Below, piece by piece: positions 25,828-35,390 of a DNA stretch of 64,000 nucleotides. The notes below the pieces were generated by a model that did not search any database, was not told the DNA's origin, and saw only the letters and a list, made by a program, of their open reading frames with translations. The stretch is from NCBI GenBank assembly GCA_033584155.1, contig CP138355.1, positions 2,427,826 to 2,491,825 on the forward strand, given 5' to 3'. The translations under genes and the position numbers were made by a program. Origin of the DNA: Candidatus Electrothrix scaldis (lineage in GTDB: Bacteria > Desulfobacterota > Desulfobulbia > Desulfobulbales > Desulfobulbaceae). How positions within the stretch are numbered: position 1 is the stretch's first letter; the number at the start of each line of letters is the position of its first letter.

Positions 25828-27309
25828 TTACTCTGGGTAGAGAGAAGAAATGTCGCTCAAGCGCCGAACAACACATTCTTTGCCCAAGGATAGCAGAATA
25901 TCAAACATCCCTGGGCCAGCTAATTGTCCGGTCAGAATGGTTCGCATACCGTTAATTAGAATGCCCGGCTTGATATCCAACTCTGTGGCCAGCTCACGGG
26001 TAGCTGCTTCGCTGGTCTCCTTGTCAAATATTTCCAATGCGGCAAAACGTTCAGCCAGCAGAGGCATCCAGGTCTTGAGATCTGGGTGCTTGAGAACATT
26101 TTTCTTCAAAGGCTTTTCCTCTACTGTGTAATCATCTGCAAAATAGGCCCTTCCCAGAGTAGCAAAGTCGCGTATGGTGTGGAAACGATCACGAATCAGG
26201 TCCAGAGTGGATAAAAACCACTCTTTTTTCTCACCTTCATAGGCAACATCCCAGATATCCTGCTGGATAAAATCCTGTTTGACTAACTCTGCCAGTTTGT
26301 TGATTTCCATAGTCCGCAGGTACTGCTCGTTGATGGAAATTAACTTGGGATCGGTGAAAAATTTAGGATCACCTTTTTGGTGGTTGAACACCGAATTTAC
26401 TTTACTGATACGGTCCAGGGTAAAGGTTTCAATGAGCTCTTCCCGGGAAAAGATCTCCTGGTCTGTGCCGGGATTCCAGCCGAGCAGAGCAAGGAAATTA
26501 CATAGTGCCCAGGGAATAACTCCCTTTTCCCGATAGAACTGCACAGAAACCAACTCGCCGTGACTGCGCTTGGAGATCTTGCGTTTTTGCAGATCCAGAG
26601 TGAGTGGCATATGAGCAAAAACAGGGGTCGGAGCATCCAAGGCCTGGTAGAGTAAAACTTGGCGGGTTGTGTTGCTCATATGGTCCTGGCCACGAATAAT
26701 ATGGGTAATGCGGTCACGGATGTCATCCACTACATTACAGAGCAGATATAATGGCTTGCCGTTGGAGCGCACAATGACAAAGTCTTCAATGTCATCATAA
26801 GCCCGCTCAATACAACCCAGAACTTCGTCCTGGTAGGCAAGTTTCCCTTCTTTCTGTGGTACCTTGAAACGAACAACAGCGGGTAGGCCTGCTGCTTCTT
26901 TTTCTGCAACTTGTTCTGGTGTTAGGTCGCGACAGGTGCCGTCATAGCCGAACTCTTTTTTCTCGGCCTTGGCAGCTTCCCGTTTTGCTTCCAGTTCTTC
27001 CTTGGTGCAAAAGCATTTATAGGCATGGCCAGATGCAAGCAGCTTTTCAGCAGCTTGGTTGTGATCTTTGGAAAACTCGGTCTGAAAATAGGGTCCTTCA
27101 TCCCAATCAAGGCCCAGCCATTGCAAGCCGTCAAGAATGCCTTCTATAGATTCCTGGGTGGAACGCTCTGCATCGGTATCTTCAATACGCAGAATGAGTT
27201 TACCGTTGTTTTTTTTCGCCCAAAGCCAATTGAGCAGGGCTGTGCGGGCACTGCCGATATGAAGATAACCGGTAGGGCTGGGTGGAAAACGGACACGAAC
27301 TTCCGACAT
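25828..27309 (-). CDS. gltX: Glutamyl-tRNA synthetase
   Basis: 493 residues. Charges tRNA-Glu with glutamate. The class I signature is at the N-terminus (PPSPTGYLHIGSARTALLNW), and the second motif appears as KISKR near residue 250 (KMSKS-like). WNPGTDQEIFSREELIETFTLDRISK and the C-terminal anticodon-binding helices follow. It is transcribed divergently from serA across a 206-base gap. AGGAGC precedes the ATG. The IS/intron remnant lies just downstream of its 3' end. Confidence 0.95.
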   Translation of the reverse strand: MSEVRVRFPPSPTGYLHIGSARTALLNWLWAKKNNGKLILRIEDTDAERSTQESIEGILDGLQWLGLDWDEGPYFQTEFSKDHNQAAEKLLASGHAYKCFCTKEELEAKREAAKAEKKEFGYDGTCRDLTPEQVAEKEAAGLPAVVRFKVPQKEGKLAYQDEVLGCIERAYDDIEDFVIVRSNGKPLYLLCNVVDDIRDRITHIIRGQDHMSNTTRQVLLYQALDAPTPVFAHMPLTLDLQKRKISKRSHGELVSVQFYREKGVIPWALCNFLALLGWNPGTDQEIFSREELIETFTLDRISKVNSVFNHQKGDPKFFTDPKLISINEQYLRTMEINKLAELVKQDFIQQDIWDVAYEGEKKEWFLSTLDLIRDRFHTIRDFATLGRAYFADDYTVEEKPLKKNVLKHPDLKTWMPLLAERFAALEIFDKETSEAATRELATELDIKPGILINGMRTILTGQLAGPGMFDILLSLGKECVVRRLSDISSLYPE

Positions 27310-27515
27310 GATCTGCTCCTTTTATATTGTTTCTACGAAATTATTCCGCAGGGGTATTTATCCACATAAGGTGGGGGAAAACCGCATCTGTGATTTTAAT
27401 ATTGTCGGTCTGTATGAATCTCGTTATAGTGCTAGCTTTGTACTTAAAAATCAACATTTTTTGTTTTTGATATATATTAATGTGAACTAAGGAATCGAGT
27501 ATTAAGGGGAAAAAT

Positions 27516-29114
27516 ATGAAAGTGCTTATCAGTGATAATCTCGCGCCCATTGGTGAAAAAATTCTGAGAGAGGCCGGGTTGGAGGTTGATGTTAACACCG
27601 GGCTGCCACCGGAGGAACTTAAAGCGATTATCCCGGATTACGATGGCTTGGTCATTCGTAGCGCCACCAAGGTCCGGGAAGATATCATTGAGGCTGCGAC
27701 AAAATTAAAGGTGGTGGGGCGCGCCGGTATTGGTCTGGATAATGTGGATATCCCGGCAGCCAGTGAAAAGGGTATCGTGGTTATGAATGCCCCCGATGGA
27801 AATGCAACTACGGCAGCTGAGCACGCCATCTCTATGATGATGGCCCTTTCCAGAAATATTCCCCAGGCAACCGCTTCTATGAAGGCGGGAAAATGGGAGA
27901 AAAAGAGCTTTATGGGGCGTGAGGTCACCGGCAAGACCCTCGGTATTGTTGGTATCGGACGTATCGGTTCCATTGTAGCTAATCGGGCCCAGGGCCTGAA
28001 AATGAAGGTCATCGCCTATGACCCTTTTATGCCGGATGATCTGGTGAAAAAACTTGGGGTTGAGCGGGTTGACTTGCTGGAATTGGCTGAACGTGCCGAC
28101 TATATCTCCGTCCATACGCCGCTGACCAAGGACACGCATCACATCCTTTCCACAGAGTTTTTTGCTGCGATGAAAAAGAGTGCTATGTTCATCGATTGCG
28201 CTCGTGGTGGTGTTTTGGATGAAGAGGCCCTGTATGCTGCCTTGAAGGAAGGACGCATTGCCGGAGCTGCTCTGGACGTTTTCGAGAAAGAGCCGACCAC
28301 CCTGGAAGGTACCCCGCTGTTGGGATTGGATAATTTTATCTGTACACCGCATCTCGGGGCTTCTACCGCTGAAGCCCAGGAAAATGTGGCCGTAGCCATT
28401 GCCGAGCAGATGGCTGATTACCTGCTCAAGGGCTCTGTCCGTAATGCGGTCAACGTGCCTTCAGTAAGCGATGAGGTTTTGGCCAAGGTTGGCCCCTACA
28501 TCACCCTTGGTGAGATGTTGGGCTGTCTCCATATGCAAATTTCTCGGGGTGGAGTGCAGGAGGTTAATCTGGAATTCAGCGGCGATCTCGCTGAGCAGGA
28601 TACCAATCCTGTAACTGTCGCCTTCCTCAAAGGTTTGTTTACCCCGATTCTCCAGGATGCTGTCAATTATGTGAACGCACCGATTATTGCGGAAGAACGT
28701 GGAATCAAAGTGATTGAATCCAAGACCAGTAGCAGTGCTGATTTTACCAATTTGATCCGGATTACCGTGAAAACCACGGAAGGTGAAAATATGCTGGCTG
28801 GAACTGTGTTCGGCACCAAAGAACCACGTCTGGTACGTTTTAACTCTTTCCGCCTTGAGGCTTTGCCTGCTGGTGCTATGCTGCTGGTGCATAATAAGGA
28901 TGTACCTGGCGTGATTGGTGCCTTGGCAACTGTCATCGGTGCAGGTGGTGTGAATATCTCTAATATGGTTGTTGGCCAGGAAGCCACAGCCAGCCGCAAT
29001 GTTATTCTGCTCAACACCAATCAGCCGGTAAGCAAGGAACTCCTTGCCCAGGTGAAAGAGCTGGAGCATATTGATGATGCTATGGCGTTGGAACTGCCTG
29101 CATACTCGTCTTAA
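27516..29114 (+). CDS. serA: D-3-phosphoglycerate dehydrogenase
   Basis: 532 residues, the long SerA type. First step of serine synthesis, oxidising 3-phosphoglycerate with NAD. Motifs: NAD fold LGIVGIGRIGS near residue 148, catalytic Arg in CARGGVLDEEAL, PHLGAST with the catalytic His, then an allosteric substrate-binding domain (residues ~320-450) and a C-terminal ACT domain (VHNKDVPGVIGALATVIGAGGVNISNM) for serine feedback. AAGGGG precedes ATG 27516. Divergent from gltX. Confidence 0.95.
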   Translation: MKVLISDNLAPIGEKILREAGLEVDVNTGLPPEELKAIIPDYDGLVIRSATKVREDIIEAATKLKVVGRAGIGLDNVDIPAASEKGIVVMNAPDGNATTAAEHAISMMMALSRNIPQATASMKAGKWEKKSFMGREVTGKTLGIVGIGRIGSIVANRAQGLKMKVIAYDPFMPDDLVKKLGVERVDLLELAERADYISVHTPLTKDTHHILSTEFFAAMKKSAMFIDCARGGVLDEEALYAALKEGRIAGAALDVFEKEPTTLEGTPLLGLDNFICTPHLGASTAEAQENVAVAIAEQMADYLLKGSVRNAVNVPSVSDEVLAKVGPYITLGEMLGCLHMQISRGGVQEVNLEFSGDLAEQDTNPVTVAFLKGLFTPILQDAVNYVNAPIIAEERGIKVIESKTSSSADFTNLIRITVKTTEGENMLAGTVFGTKEPRLVRFNSFRLEALPAGAMLLVHNKDVPGVIGALATVIGAGGVNISNMVVGQEATASRNVILLNTNQPVSKELLAQVKELEHIDDAMALELPAYSS

Positions 29115-29158
29115 GGAAGTCAACAACAAAGACAAGCCCCGTGCTCAGGTGCGGAATT

Positions 29159-29222
29159 ATAGGGGTAAACCTGCGTGTCTGCCCGGCAGAGAAGGGCGAA
29201 CACAGAGGTTCACCGGACTACG
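29159..29222. repeat. GTAGGGGC-type hairpin repeat, copy 1 (degenerate)
   Basis: Imperfect hairpin: TAGGGGTAAACCTGCGTGTCTGCCC ... GGGCGAACACAGAGGTTCACC. Same family as the copies at 34024 and 35754. A short non-coding mobile or MITE-like sequence. Confidence 0.55.
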
Positions 29223-29460
29223 AGCTGATCCGGGGGGATGGGCTGTGCTCATGCAATCTCTCCCTGGGAGGTATTAAGGTACCTGTATTTGGTGAATCTA
29301 AATACCTGTACCTTATGAGACTCGGTGTGGTGCAGTCGAGGCAGGGACCTCTCTGAGAGCGTCCTGGAGGTAAACCGCCGTCAGCTTGTTGGGCTAGTGG
29401 TGGTTGAAAAAGGAAAAACAAGGGCGATGTTCCCGAACCTAAACAACCTTAACTTTGCAT
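29223..29460. other. Intergenic region with stem-loops, possible structured RNA
   Basis: TAAGGTAC (29275) pairs with GTACCTTA (29308), and the helix can be extended outward by CTCAT/ATGAG. A downstream GC-rich part (AGGGACCTCTCTGAGAGCGTCCTGG) can also fold. No ORF is convincing and I recognise no known RNA family. Confidence 0.3.
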
Positions 29461-29466
29461 AAGGTA

Positions 29467-29793
29467 ATGAGTGACCAAGAAGAAAAAGATTGTGAATGCC
29501 CTAAGGGTAAGGTGAAGAACAGGGACGGAGACTGCGTTATGCCAGCAGTCTCTTTTAACTCCCTGATCCTTTCCCTGAATACCACGGCCTTGTTCCATCT
29601 GGGTGACTTGCCTCACCCGGAAACAGGACAAAAGGTTGTGGATCTTGAGTTGGCCCGCCACAGTATTGACACCCTGATTATGCTGGAAGCGAAAACCAGT
29701 GGGAATCTGGAAAAGGATGAAGAAGAGCTGTTGGATCGGGTCCTTTATGAACTGAAGATGCGCTTTATTAAGGCCAAAGACGAGCGGAACTGA
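29467..29793 (+). CDS. DUF1844 domain protein
   Basis: 108 residues. The DUF1844 core is clear: VSFNSLILSLNTTALFHLGDLPHPETGQ, then DLELARHSIDTLIMLEAKTSGNL and EELLDRVLYELKMRF. A small helical cytosolic protein of unknown function, common in Desulfobacterota and Acidobacteria by recall. ATG 29467 is chosen because homologues start close to the acidic segment; TTG 29455 is possible. No operon partner is on the same strand nearby. Confidence 0.85.
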   Translation: MSDQEEKDCECPKGKVKNRDGDCVMPAVSFNSLILSLNTTALFHLGDLPHPETGQKVVDLELARHSIDTLIMLEAKTSGNLEKDEEELLDRVLYELKMRFIKAKDERN

Positions 29794-29860
29794 TTTTCCC
29801 CTCCCATCATCTCCACAGAATGTTGCTTTAAAGAAGGCTGTTGCTCTCCAAGCGCAGCCT

Positions 29861-30766
29861 TTATCCGTTCGGCGTAGGTGGAGTTGAGAGCTTATCAGCT
29901 GGATAAATTGCGTCTGTAAGCTCAGCATCATGTGTAACATGAGTTCCTTCCCAAATTACAGAGCGAGTGAGTTTTGCTCTGTCACCAATGACTGCCCCAG
30001 GTCCTATAGCACCCCAGTCTTTAAGCACCACATCTTTTCCGATAATTGCACTCTCGTGGATACACCAGGATGGTGTCGGTGAAGAGAGCAAATGCCGATG
30101 GAGATCCAAATAATCTTCCGGTGTCCCCATATCCTGCCAGAAGCTGCCGTCAGTCCGTATAAATCCTATTTTTCCCGCCTTGGCTAACTCTTTATATAGG
30201 TCAATTATATGAAAAAAACATCCTAGGGGAATTTGCTCAAGGACAGCTCGGTTGACGAGATGAATGCCTGTGAATGCCAGAGGAGGCTCCTGGAGATTCT
30301 CTTTGGAGAGTTCTTTGCTCGTTAAAAAGTCACGTATTTTTTCCTGCTGGACAACAACTCCGTTAAAACGAGGATAATCGTGCAGGGCCATTGTGACCTC
30401 ATTTTCGCTGGCAGTATGTGCTTGTGCGAGAAGGGAGAGGTCTATATCATGAAAGATATCTCCATTCATGACCAGAACAGGCCCTTCGTGAAAATGCTCT
30501 AAGGCTTTGCGCAGACCTCCTCCTGTGCCGAGTACTTCCTCTTCATACTGAAGAATAACCTCCGGTCTATCGGCAACAGCCTCCTTGATCTGTTCCGGTA
30601 GATAATGGCAGTTCACCACGATACGCTCACAACCCAGAGCAAGTAATTTGTCCAGGTGGATGTGAAGCAGGGGGACATTGCAAATCGGAAAGAGAGGTTT
30701 GGGACGCACAAGGGTATAGGGTCGTAAACGGGTGCCGAATCCGGCAGCGAGAAGCATTGCCTGCAT
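29861..30766 (-). CDS. Nucleotide-sugar nucleotidyltransferase (MurU/ManC-like)
   Basis: 301 residues. N-terminal signature MLLAAGFGTRLRPYT with the G-x-G-T-R loop and the KP lysine (VRPKPLFPICNVPLL), then VMNGDIF with the metal Asp. The C-terminal ~60 residues show hexapeptide-like left-handed helix repeats (AIIGKDVVLKDWGAIGPGAVIG). It would make an NDP-sugar from a sugar-1-phosphate; MurU-type muramate uridylyltransferase or mannose-1-phosphate guanylyltransferase are both possible. It is followed on the same strand by two glycosyltransferase-type genes, 15 bases apart at the nearest, suggesting one operon. Confidence 0.8.
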   Translation of the reverse strand: MQAMLLAAGFGTRLRPYTLVRPKPLFPICNVPLLHIHLDKLLALGCERIVVNCHYLPEQIKEAVADRPEVILQYEEEVLGTGGGLRKALEHFHEGPVLVMNGDIFHDIDLSLLAQAHTASENEVTMALHDYPRFNGVVVQQEKIRDFLTSKELSKENLQEPPLAFTGIHLVNRAVLEQIPLGCFFHIIDLYKELAKAGKIGFIRTDGSFWQDMGTPEDYLDLHRHLLSSPTPSWCIHESAIIGKDVVLKDWGAIGPGAVIGDRAKLTRSVIWEGTHVTHDAELTDAIYPADKLSTPPTPNG

Positions 30767-30781
30767 ATGATTTATTATGAT

Positions 30782-31486
30782 TTATTTCCTTTGCCCATAG
30801 TAAAAGCGGGCCAGTTGCTGCGGTGAAATGCCGATTGCTCTACCGAGGAGCATGAGTTGGTTGATGAGGGTTGTTTTGAGTAAACCATGTTGCTGCCAGC
30901 GTCTGGCAGAGGTTGACACGTAGGATGGTGCAATGCTTATTCTGCCCAGCTTTCTCAAACGATGGATCAGGGCTACATCTTCCATAATTGGCTGCTGAGG
31001 GAATCCTCCGGCTGCAAAGTAGCTTGCCCTGCGCATAAACAGGGCTTGGTCGCCATAGGGGAGACTGAGGAGTTTGGAGCGAAGCTGGACTCCTGTTTCT
31101 ATGAGGCGGAATCCAAGTTTTCCAAGTTCATACCCCTTAATGCGTAGCCTGAAGGCACCTGCAATAACCTCGTTTCCCCTCAGTGTTGAGCGGATATCCT
31201 GGAAAAAGGTATCTGGAAGGGCAGTATCACTGTGAAGAAAAAGAAGGATTTCACCATTTGCTGTTTCTACACCACGATGTTGCTGCTGTCCCCGTCCCGG
31301 CTCTGAGCTCAGAAGGCTGATTCTTCTTACTGAGACCTCCTGAGTGGTTCGGTCTGTACTGCCTCCATCAACCACGATGATTTCTATCTGGCTGTCCTGG
31401 TTTTTGATCTGCTGGAGAAGGCGATCAAGGCAGAGCCCGATACGTTGCTCCTCATTCAGAGTCGGTATAATAATCGAGATGAACAA
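30782..31486 (-). CDS. TIGR04283-type family 2 glycosyltransferase
   Basis: About 234 residues from TTG 31486 (an upstream extension overlaps the previous gene by ~110 bases). GT-A fold: ISIIIPTLNEE, IIVVDGGSTDRT, GRGQQQHRGVETANGEILLFLHSDT, GGFPQQPIMEDVALIHRL. The family is annotated as arsenosugar biosynthesis-associated, but that role is inferred by neighbourhood in other genomes and no ars genes are here. It overlaps the TIGR04282-type gene by about 35 bases, so translation is probably coupled. Confidence 0.8.
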   Translation of the reverse strand: MFISIIIPTLNEEQRIGLCLDRLLQQIKNQDSQIEIIVVDGGSTDRTTQEVSVRRISLLSSEPGRGQQQHRGVETANGEILLFLHSDTALPDTFFQDIRSTLRGNEVIAGAFRLRIKGYELGKLGFRLIETGVQLRSKLLSLPYGDQALFMRRASYFAAGGFPQQPIMEDVALIHRLRKLGRISIAPSYVSTSARRWQQHGLLKTTLINQLMLLGRAIGISPQQLARFYYGQRK

Positions 31487-32114
31487 GGTCTTCAGGGCGA
31501 TCGATATCGTGGAGTTCAGGAAGAAGGGCAAAGGAAAGATTGCGGCCTTTTGCCTGATCAAGTGTTTGCTGGAGTACTTGCGCCGTCCCCCAGGTAATAT
31601 CTTGGAAGAGAGCGGGGTAATCCTGTTTTCTGTTTTTAAGGCAGGCAGAAAGCCCGATCAGATAATATCCGCCATCCACTGCTGGGCCGAGAACCAAATC
31701 GTGGGTTTTGAGCTGCTTAAGTCCGCTTTCAATGATAGCCGGATTTATCCCAGGGCAATCAGAGCCGATAAGCAGTACCTGCTTGGCACCCTGCTCCCAT
31801 GCTTGCTCAAAGGCGTGGAGCATTCGCTCTCCCAGATCATTTCCCTGCTGTCGTTCCAGGGGAAGATCTCTTCCCAGCCAAGTTTGTATTTCTTCTTTTG
31901 AGCCACCGCAGTAAGATACTCGCAATTGAATAAAATCGTTTGGAAGGAGAGGGCGCAGGTTGCTGATGACCTGTTTGGTCAGCTTGCTATGGAGCTTTGC
32001 TGCTCCCTTTGGGCCGAGTTCTCTGATCAGTCGGGTTTTTACTTTTCCTGCCTGCGGATAGCGGGTAAAGAGGATAATGACTGCGTGCGGGATGAGGCTT
32101 CTGTTATTCTTCAA
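31452..32114 (-). CDS. TIGR04282-type glycosyltransferase/nucleotidyltransferase
   Basis: 220 residues. Motifs LFTRYPQAGKVKTRL, QGNDLGERM, VLLIGSDCPGI and LGPAVDGGYYLIGL define the TIGR04282 family (GT-A fold). It is first of a three-gene minus-strand set with the TIGR04283 partner and the nucleotidyltransferase; the pair 04282/04283 occurs together widely. Start chosen at ATG 32114. Confidence 0.8.
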   Translation of the reverse strand: MKNNRSLIPHAVIILFTRYPQAGKVKTRLIRELGPKGAAKLHSKLTKQVISNLRPLLPNDFIQLRVSYCGGSKEEIQTWLGRDLPLERQQGNDLGERMLHAFEQAWEQGAKQVLLIGSDCPGINPAIIESGLKQLKTHDLVLGPAVDGGYYLIGLSACLKNRKQDYPALFQDITWGTAQVLQQTLDQAKGRNLSFALLPELHDIDRPEDLVHLDYYTDSE

Positions 32115-32175
32115 AATAAGTCGTTGATCCCATGCTGAGGAGATCCGGCTATTATCGTGCGTCCCACTGGGACTG

Positions 32176-32949
32176 ATGAGGTACTTTCTTGTAATGCCTG
32201 CTGCAAAAAATAAATCACCGCTTTCTTACCAGGAGCGAACATACCGGACCATAGAAAAATCAGGGCTTGTTTCCACTATCGTCAAGATTGCTGAAACAGA
32301 TTTGCATATTCTGGCCCCGCAACCGGTGGAGGACCAAGCCCTGCTGGCAGTCTCCGAAGTGCGTGGCGTCATCGAAGGGTATATCAAAGCCCACCCGGCA
32401 TTTCTCCAAAGCCTTGAGCAGCTCCCGATGGACAAGCGGGCAGCAGGGCTTATTCAGGAAATGCTGGTCGCCGGAGCTGCAACCGGAGTAGGGCCGATGG
32501 CGGCGGTTGCTGGCATCGTCTCTGAACAGGTTGGTAAACGCCTGCTCGGCCAAGGTCTTGCTGAGGTCATTGTCGAGAATGGTGGCGATCTCTATGTTGC
32601 CAGAACTCAGGAAAGCACCATTGCCATCTATGCCGGTGAATCGCCGCTGAGCGGTAAACTGGGGATTCGTCTTGTTCCAGAACAGATGCCCTGCGGGGTC
32701 TGCTGTTCCTCTGGGAAAATCGGCCACTCCCTCAGTCTTGGTCAGGCTGATGCCGTTGCTGTAGTTGCTCCTTCCACAGCCTTGGCGGATGCAGCTGCCA
32801 CCCGTTTAGGCAATGAGGTGGGGAGAAAGAAGAAGAGCATTCAGCACGCCCTGGAGGTTGCCAAAGGGATCACCGGCCTTGCCGGGGTTGTTATCATCTC
32901 CGGTGAGCACCTTGGTGCCTGGGGAGAAGTTGAGTTGGTTCGGCTTTAG
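32176..32949 (+). CDS. UPF0280 family protein (ApbE-like fold)
   Basis: 257 residues. UPF0280 features: YQERTYR, MLVAGAATGVGPMAAVAGIVSEQVG, VIVENGGDLYV, PCGVCCSSGKIGHSLSLGQADAV and ADAAATRLGN. The fold is related to ApbE flavin transferase and contains its glycine-rich DG-x-D-like segment. Function is unproven. A second in-frame ATG at 32194 is possible; neither start has a strong ribosome site. It converges with the epimerase gene. Confidence 0.85.
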   Translation: MRYFLVMPAAKNKSPLSYQERTYRTIEKSGLVSTIVKIAETDLHILAPQPVEDQALLAVSEVRGVIEGYIKAHPAFLQSLEQLPMDKRAAGLIQEMLVAGAATGVGPMAAVAGIVSEQVGKRLLGQGLAEVIVENGGDLYVARTQESTIAIYAGESPLSGKLGIRLVPEQMPCGVCCSSGKIGHSLSLGQADAVAVVAPSTALADAAATRLGNEVGRKKKSIQHALEVAKGITGLAGVVIISGEHLGAWGEVELVRL

Positions 32950-32954
32950 ACCGT

Positions 32955-32976
32955 TCGCTCAGGGGGTTACCCTGAG
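32955..32976. terminator. Hairpin between convergent genes
   Basis: GCTCAGGG...CCCTGAGC palindrome in the 50-base gap between UPF0280 and the epimerase; it could stop transcription from both sides, though there is no clear T run. Confidence 0.4.
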
Positions 32977-32999
32977 CTAAGATTATGACCAATTTCTCC

Positions 33000-34010
33000 T
33001 TAGTTCCCGTAATATTCCCGATACCACTCCACAAATTTACTGATCCCTTCTTCGATCGTGGTCTGGGGTTTAAAATCAATTTCCCGCACCAGATCATCCA
33101 CGTTGGCATAGGTTGCGGGCACGTCACCGGCCTGCATGGGCATGAAATTCTTTTTCGCTGTCTTGCCCAAGCACCCTTCCAGTACCTCTATATAGCGCAT
33201 CAGCTTTTCCTTGGAGTTATTGCCGATATTATACAGCCGCCACGGACAATAGCTGGTAGCCGAATCCGGTGCATCGCCGCTCCAGTCCGGGTTAGGAACA
33301 GGAACGTGATCAATCAGGCGAAAGACACCCTCGACAATATCATCAATATAGGTGAAGTCCCGTTCCATCTCGCCGTTATTGAAAATATTGATGGGCTGAT
33401 CTTCCAGAATGGCCTTGGTAAAAAGGAACAGGGCCATGTCCGGTCGTCCCCAAGGGCCATAAACCGTGAAAAAGCGTAAGCCTGTGCAGGGGAGCCCGTA
33501 GAGATGGCTATAGCTATGCGCCATGAGTTCGTTCGCCTTTTTTGAGGCCGCATACAAGGATACCGGATGGTCCACATTGTCATGCACGGAAAAAGGCATG
33601 GAGGTATTGGCTCCGTAGACTGAGCTGGACGAGGCGTAAAGCAGATGCTTCACCTGATTATGGCGACAGCCCTCTAAAATGTTGAGGAAACCGATGATAT
33701 TTGTATCTGCGTAGGAGTGGGGATTGATCAGGGAATAACGGACACCTGCCTGGGCAGCCAGATTGACCACTGCGTCAAATCTTTCCTCGGCAAAGAGTTT
33801 CTCCATCATTCCCCGGTCAGCCATGTCAAAATATGCATGGCTGAATTGCTCGAACTCAAGGAGCTGCGCAAGCCGGGCCTTTTTTAGCTCAGGATCATAG
33901 TAATCATTGAGATTGTCCAGCCCGACCACGGTACGACCGTTTTCGAGCAGGCGTTTAGAAAGGTTATGGCCGATAAAACCGGCAGCGCCGGTAACAAGTA
34001 TTTTTTGCAT
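33000..34010 (-). CDS. UDP-glucuronate 4-epimerase-like NAD-dependent epimerase
   Basis: 336 residues, short-chain dehydrogenase/reductase fold. NAD loop [11 protein letters not shown] at residues 7-17, then [12 protein letters not shown], catalytic SSS and Y-x-x-x-K in YAASKKANE, and [11 protein letters not shown], typical of UDP-glucuronate 4-epimerases (UDP-GlcA to UDP-GalA). It would supply sugars for surface polysaccharide. It is monocistronic between two short repeats. Confidence 0.88.
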   Translation of the reverse strand: MQKILVTGAAGFIGHNLSKRLLENGRTVVGLDNLNDYYDPELKKARLAQLLEFEQFSHAYFDMADRGMMEKLFAEERFDAVVNLAAQAGVRYSLINPHSYADTNIIGFLNILEGCRHNQVKHLLYASSSSVYGANTSMPFSVHDNVDHPVSLYAASKKANELMAHSYSHLYGLPCTGLRFFTVYGPWGRPDMALFLFTKAILEDQPINIFNNGEMERDFTYIDDIVEGVFRLIDHVPVPNPDWSGDAPDSATSYCPWRLYNIGNNSKEKLMRYIEVLEGCLGKTAKKNFMPMQAGDVPATYANVDDLVREIDFKPQTTIEEGISKFVEWYREYYGN

Positions 34011-34023
34011 TTTTTACTGACAG

Positions 34024-34106
34024 GTAGGGGCGGATCTCTGTGTCCGCCCTATTTTTCGCCCTCACGGCAAAATCAATCAGGGCAGACACGCAGGGCTGCC
34101 CCTACG
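34024..34106. repeat. GTAGGGGC-type hairpin repeat, copy 2
   Basis: Arms GTAGGGGCGGATCTCTGTGT and ACACGCAGGGCTGCCCCTAC, inverted, around a 43-base centre. It sits between the epimerase and aldolase genes. Confidence 0.65.
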
Positions 34107-34109
34107 GAA

Positions 34110-35390
34110 TCAATCGTCAAAATCGCCTTCTGGACCTTTGTCGGTATCTAACTCGGCAGCGCGAGCACGGATTTTTTCTTCTGTCCAATCATCAGGCGAT
34201 TCTATGCGACCATTCTTCGGGCCCAGATCGTAGGAACCGGCTTCCAGGATGGCTTCTACTGCATAGCGCGCTGTTCCACCTGCATTAAACACTTCGGTGA
34301 GCATGGTGTACACAAAATTATCAACCCGGCGAGCCATGCGCTCCCGGATTTCTTTCGGTTGTCCCATGATCCGATTTTCAAAAACTGCATTGAGTTTTTT
34401 ATAATTACCCTTGGCCCAACCTTGCTCTTTGGCATAATTTTTCATGTCCTGCCAGAGTGCTTCGCTGACACCTTGGCCGGGGACTTTGACAAATTCACCA
34501 TCTGCATCCAGGATTGCGTTACCGTAGTCATTCACCTCCACACCCCAGGAAATCATCTGGAGGGCTGTCGCAACATTGGCCTTGGTGGTCCGGGTTTGGG
34601 CCGCAATAGCTCGTAAACGGTCTGAGCTGTTTCCTGATGTCCCGTGCTGAGCTCCTGAAACGCCATAATCTTTCAGAGATTCATGGATCTCTGAGGTCAA
34701 TTCAACATGAATGCCTTGGTCAGAGGCCTCGATACCGTGGGTGGTTCCGTTATTCAAGGCGATCCAGTCGGGGAAAATATCATGGGCATTGAGTCCCTTG
34801 ACGAGAAAAAGGGCCTCATCTGCTGAGGACAGTCCCTGGGTTCCTTTGATCTCACCAACTTCGGTTTCATAGCCAGCCCAAGAGGGAATATAATTGTTCA
34901 GATCAATGCTTGCCAGTAGATTATCATCATCCAGCATATGAGAGGCATCTATAGCAATGGAGGTTATACCAGCATCAAACAGGGAAGGAATTTCAGTGCG
35001 GGCAAAAGGCAGGTCATCAGCAGATTTGATCCCATAATGATCGGCATGGATAGCAACAGGTATAGTGATACCCAGCTCATTGCAGAGGGCATCCGCTTGG
35101 CGGGCCATGTTCCAATAGTTGGTGGGGCAATAGGAAGAAGCACCACCTTCAGAGCGGGCAATTTCAATAATTAAAGCAGCCTGGGCACGCTGGGCCGCCA
35201 TTAAGGCTCCCCGAATGACTAAATGATTACGACCATTGGCAGCCATAGTCATGGCCTTACCCTTTGCAAGCATGGCTCGGTCGATGACCTTGCCGCTAAC
35301 CAGCAGGGCTTTGGAGTTGGGAAACAGGGCTTTGATGTTGGGTGGGCGGCCTATTTCAAGGGCTTTTTCAAAATCTGCTATATAAGACAT
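34110..35390 (-). CDS. Class II fructose-bisphosphate aldolase family protein
   Basis: 426 residues. Zinc-aldolase features: HADHYGIKS near residue 115, IDASHMLDDDNL, ETEVGEIKGTQGLSS, NNGTTHG, and GAQHGTSGN. The length and C-terminal DPR-like region (RMARRVDNFVYTMLTEVFNAGGTARY) fit the long class II aldolase type seen in Desulfobacterota. Glycolytic/gluconeogenic cleavage of fructose-1,6-bisphosphate is expected. GGAGGAACCCCCC precedes the ATG. No neighbour in the same pathway. Confidence 0.85.
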   Translation of the reverse strand: MSYIADFEKALEIGRPPNIKALFPNSKALLVSGKVIDRAMLAKGKAMTMAANGRNHLVIRGALMAAQRAQAALIIEIARSEGGASSYCPTNYWNMARQADALCNELGITIPVAIHADHYGIKSADDLPFARTEIPSLFDAGITSIAIDASHMLDDDNLLASIDLNNYIPSWAGYETEVGEIKGTQGLSSADEALFLVKGLNAHDIFPDWIALNNGTTHGIEASDQGIHVELTSEIHESLKDYGVSGAQHGTSGNSSDRLRAIAAQTRTTKANVATALQMISWGVEVNDYGNAILDADGEFVKVPGQGVSEALWQDMKNYAKEQGWAKGNYKKLNAVFENRIMGQPKEIRERMARRVDNFVYTMLTEVFNAGGTARYAVEAILEAGSYDLGPKNGRIESPDDWTEEKIRARAAELDTDKGPEGDFDD

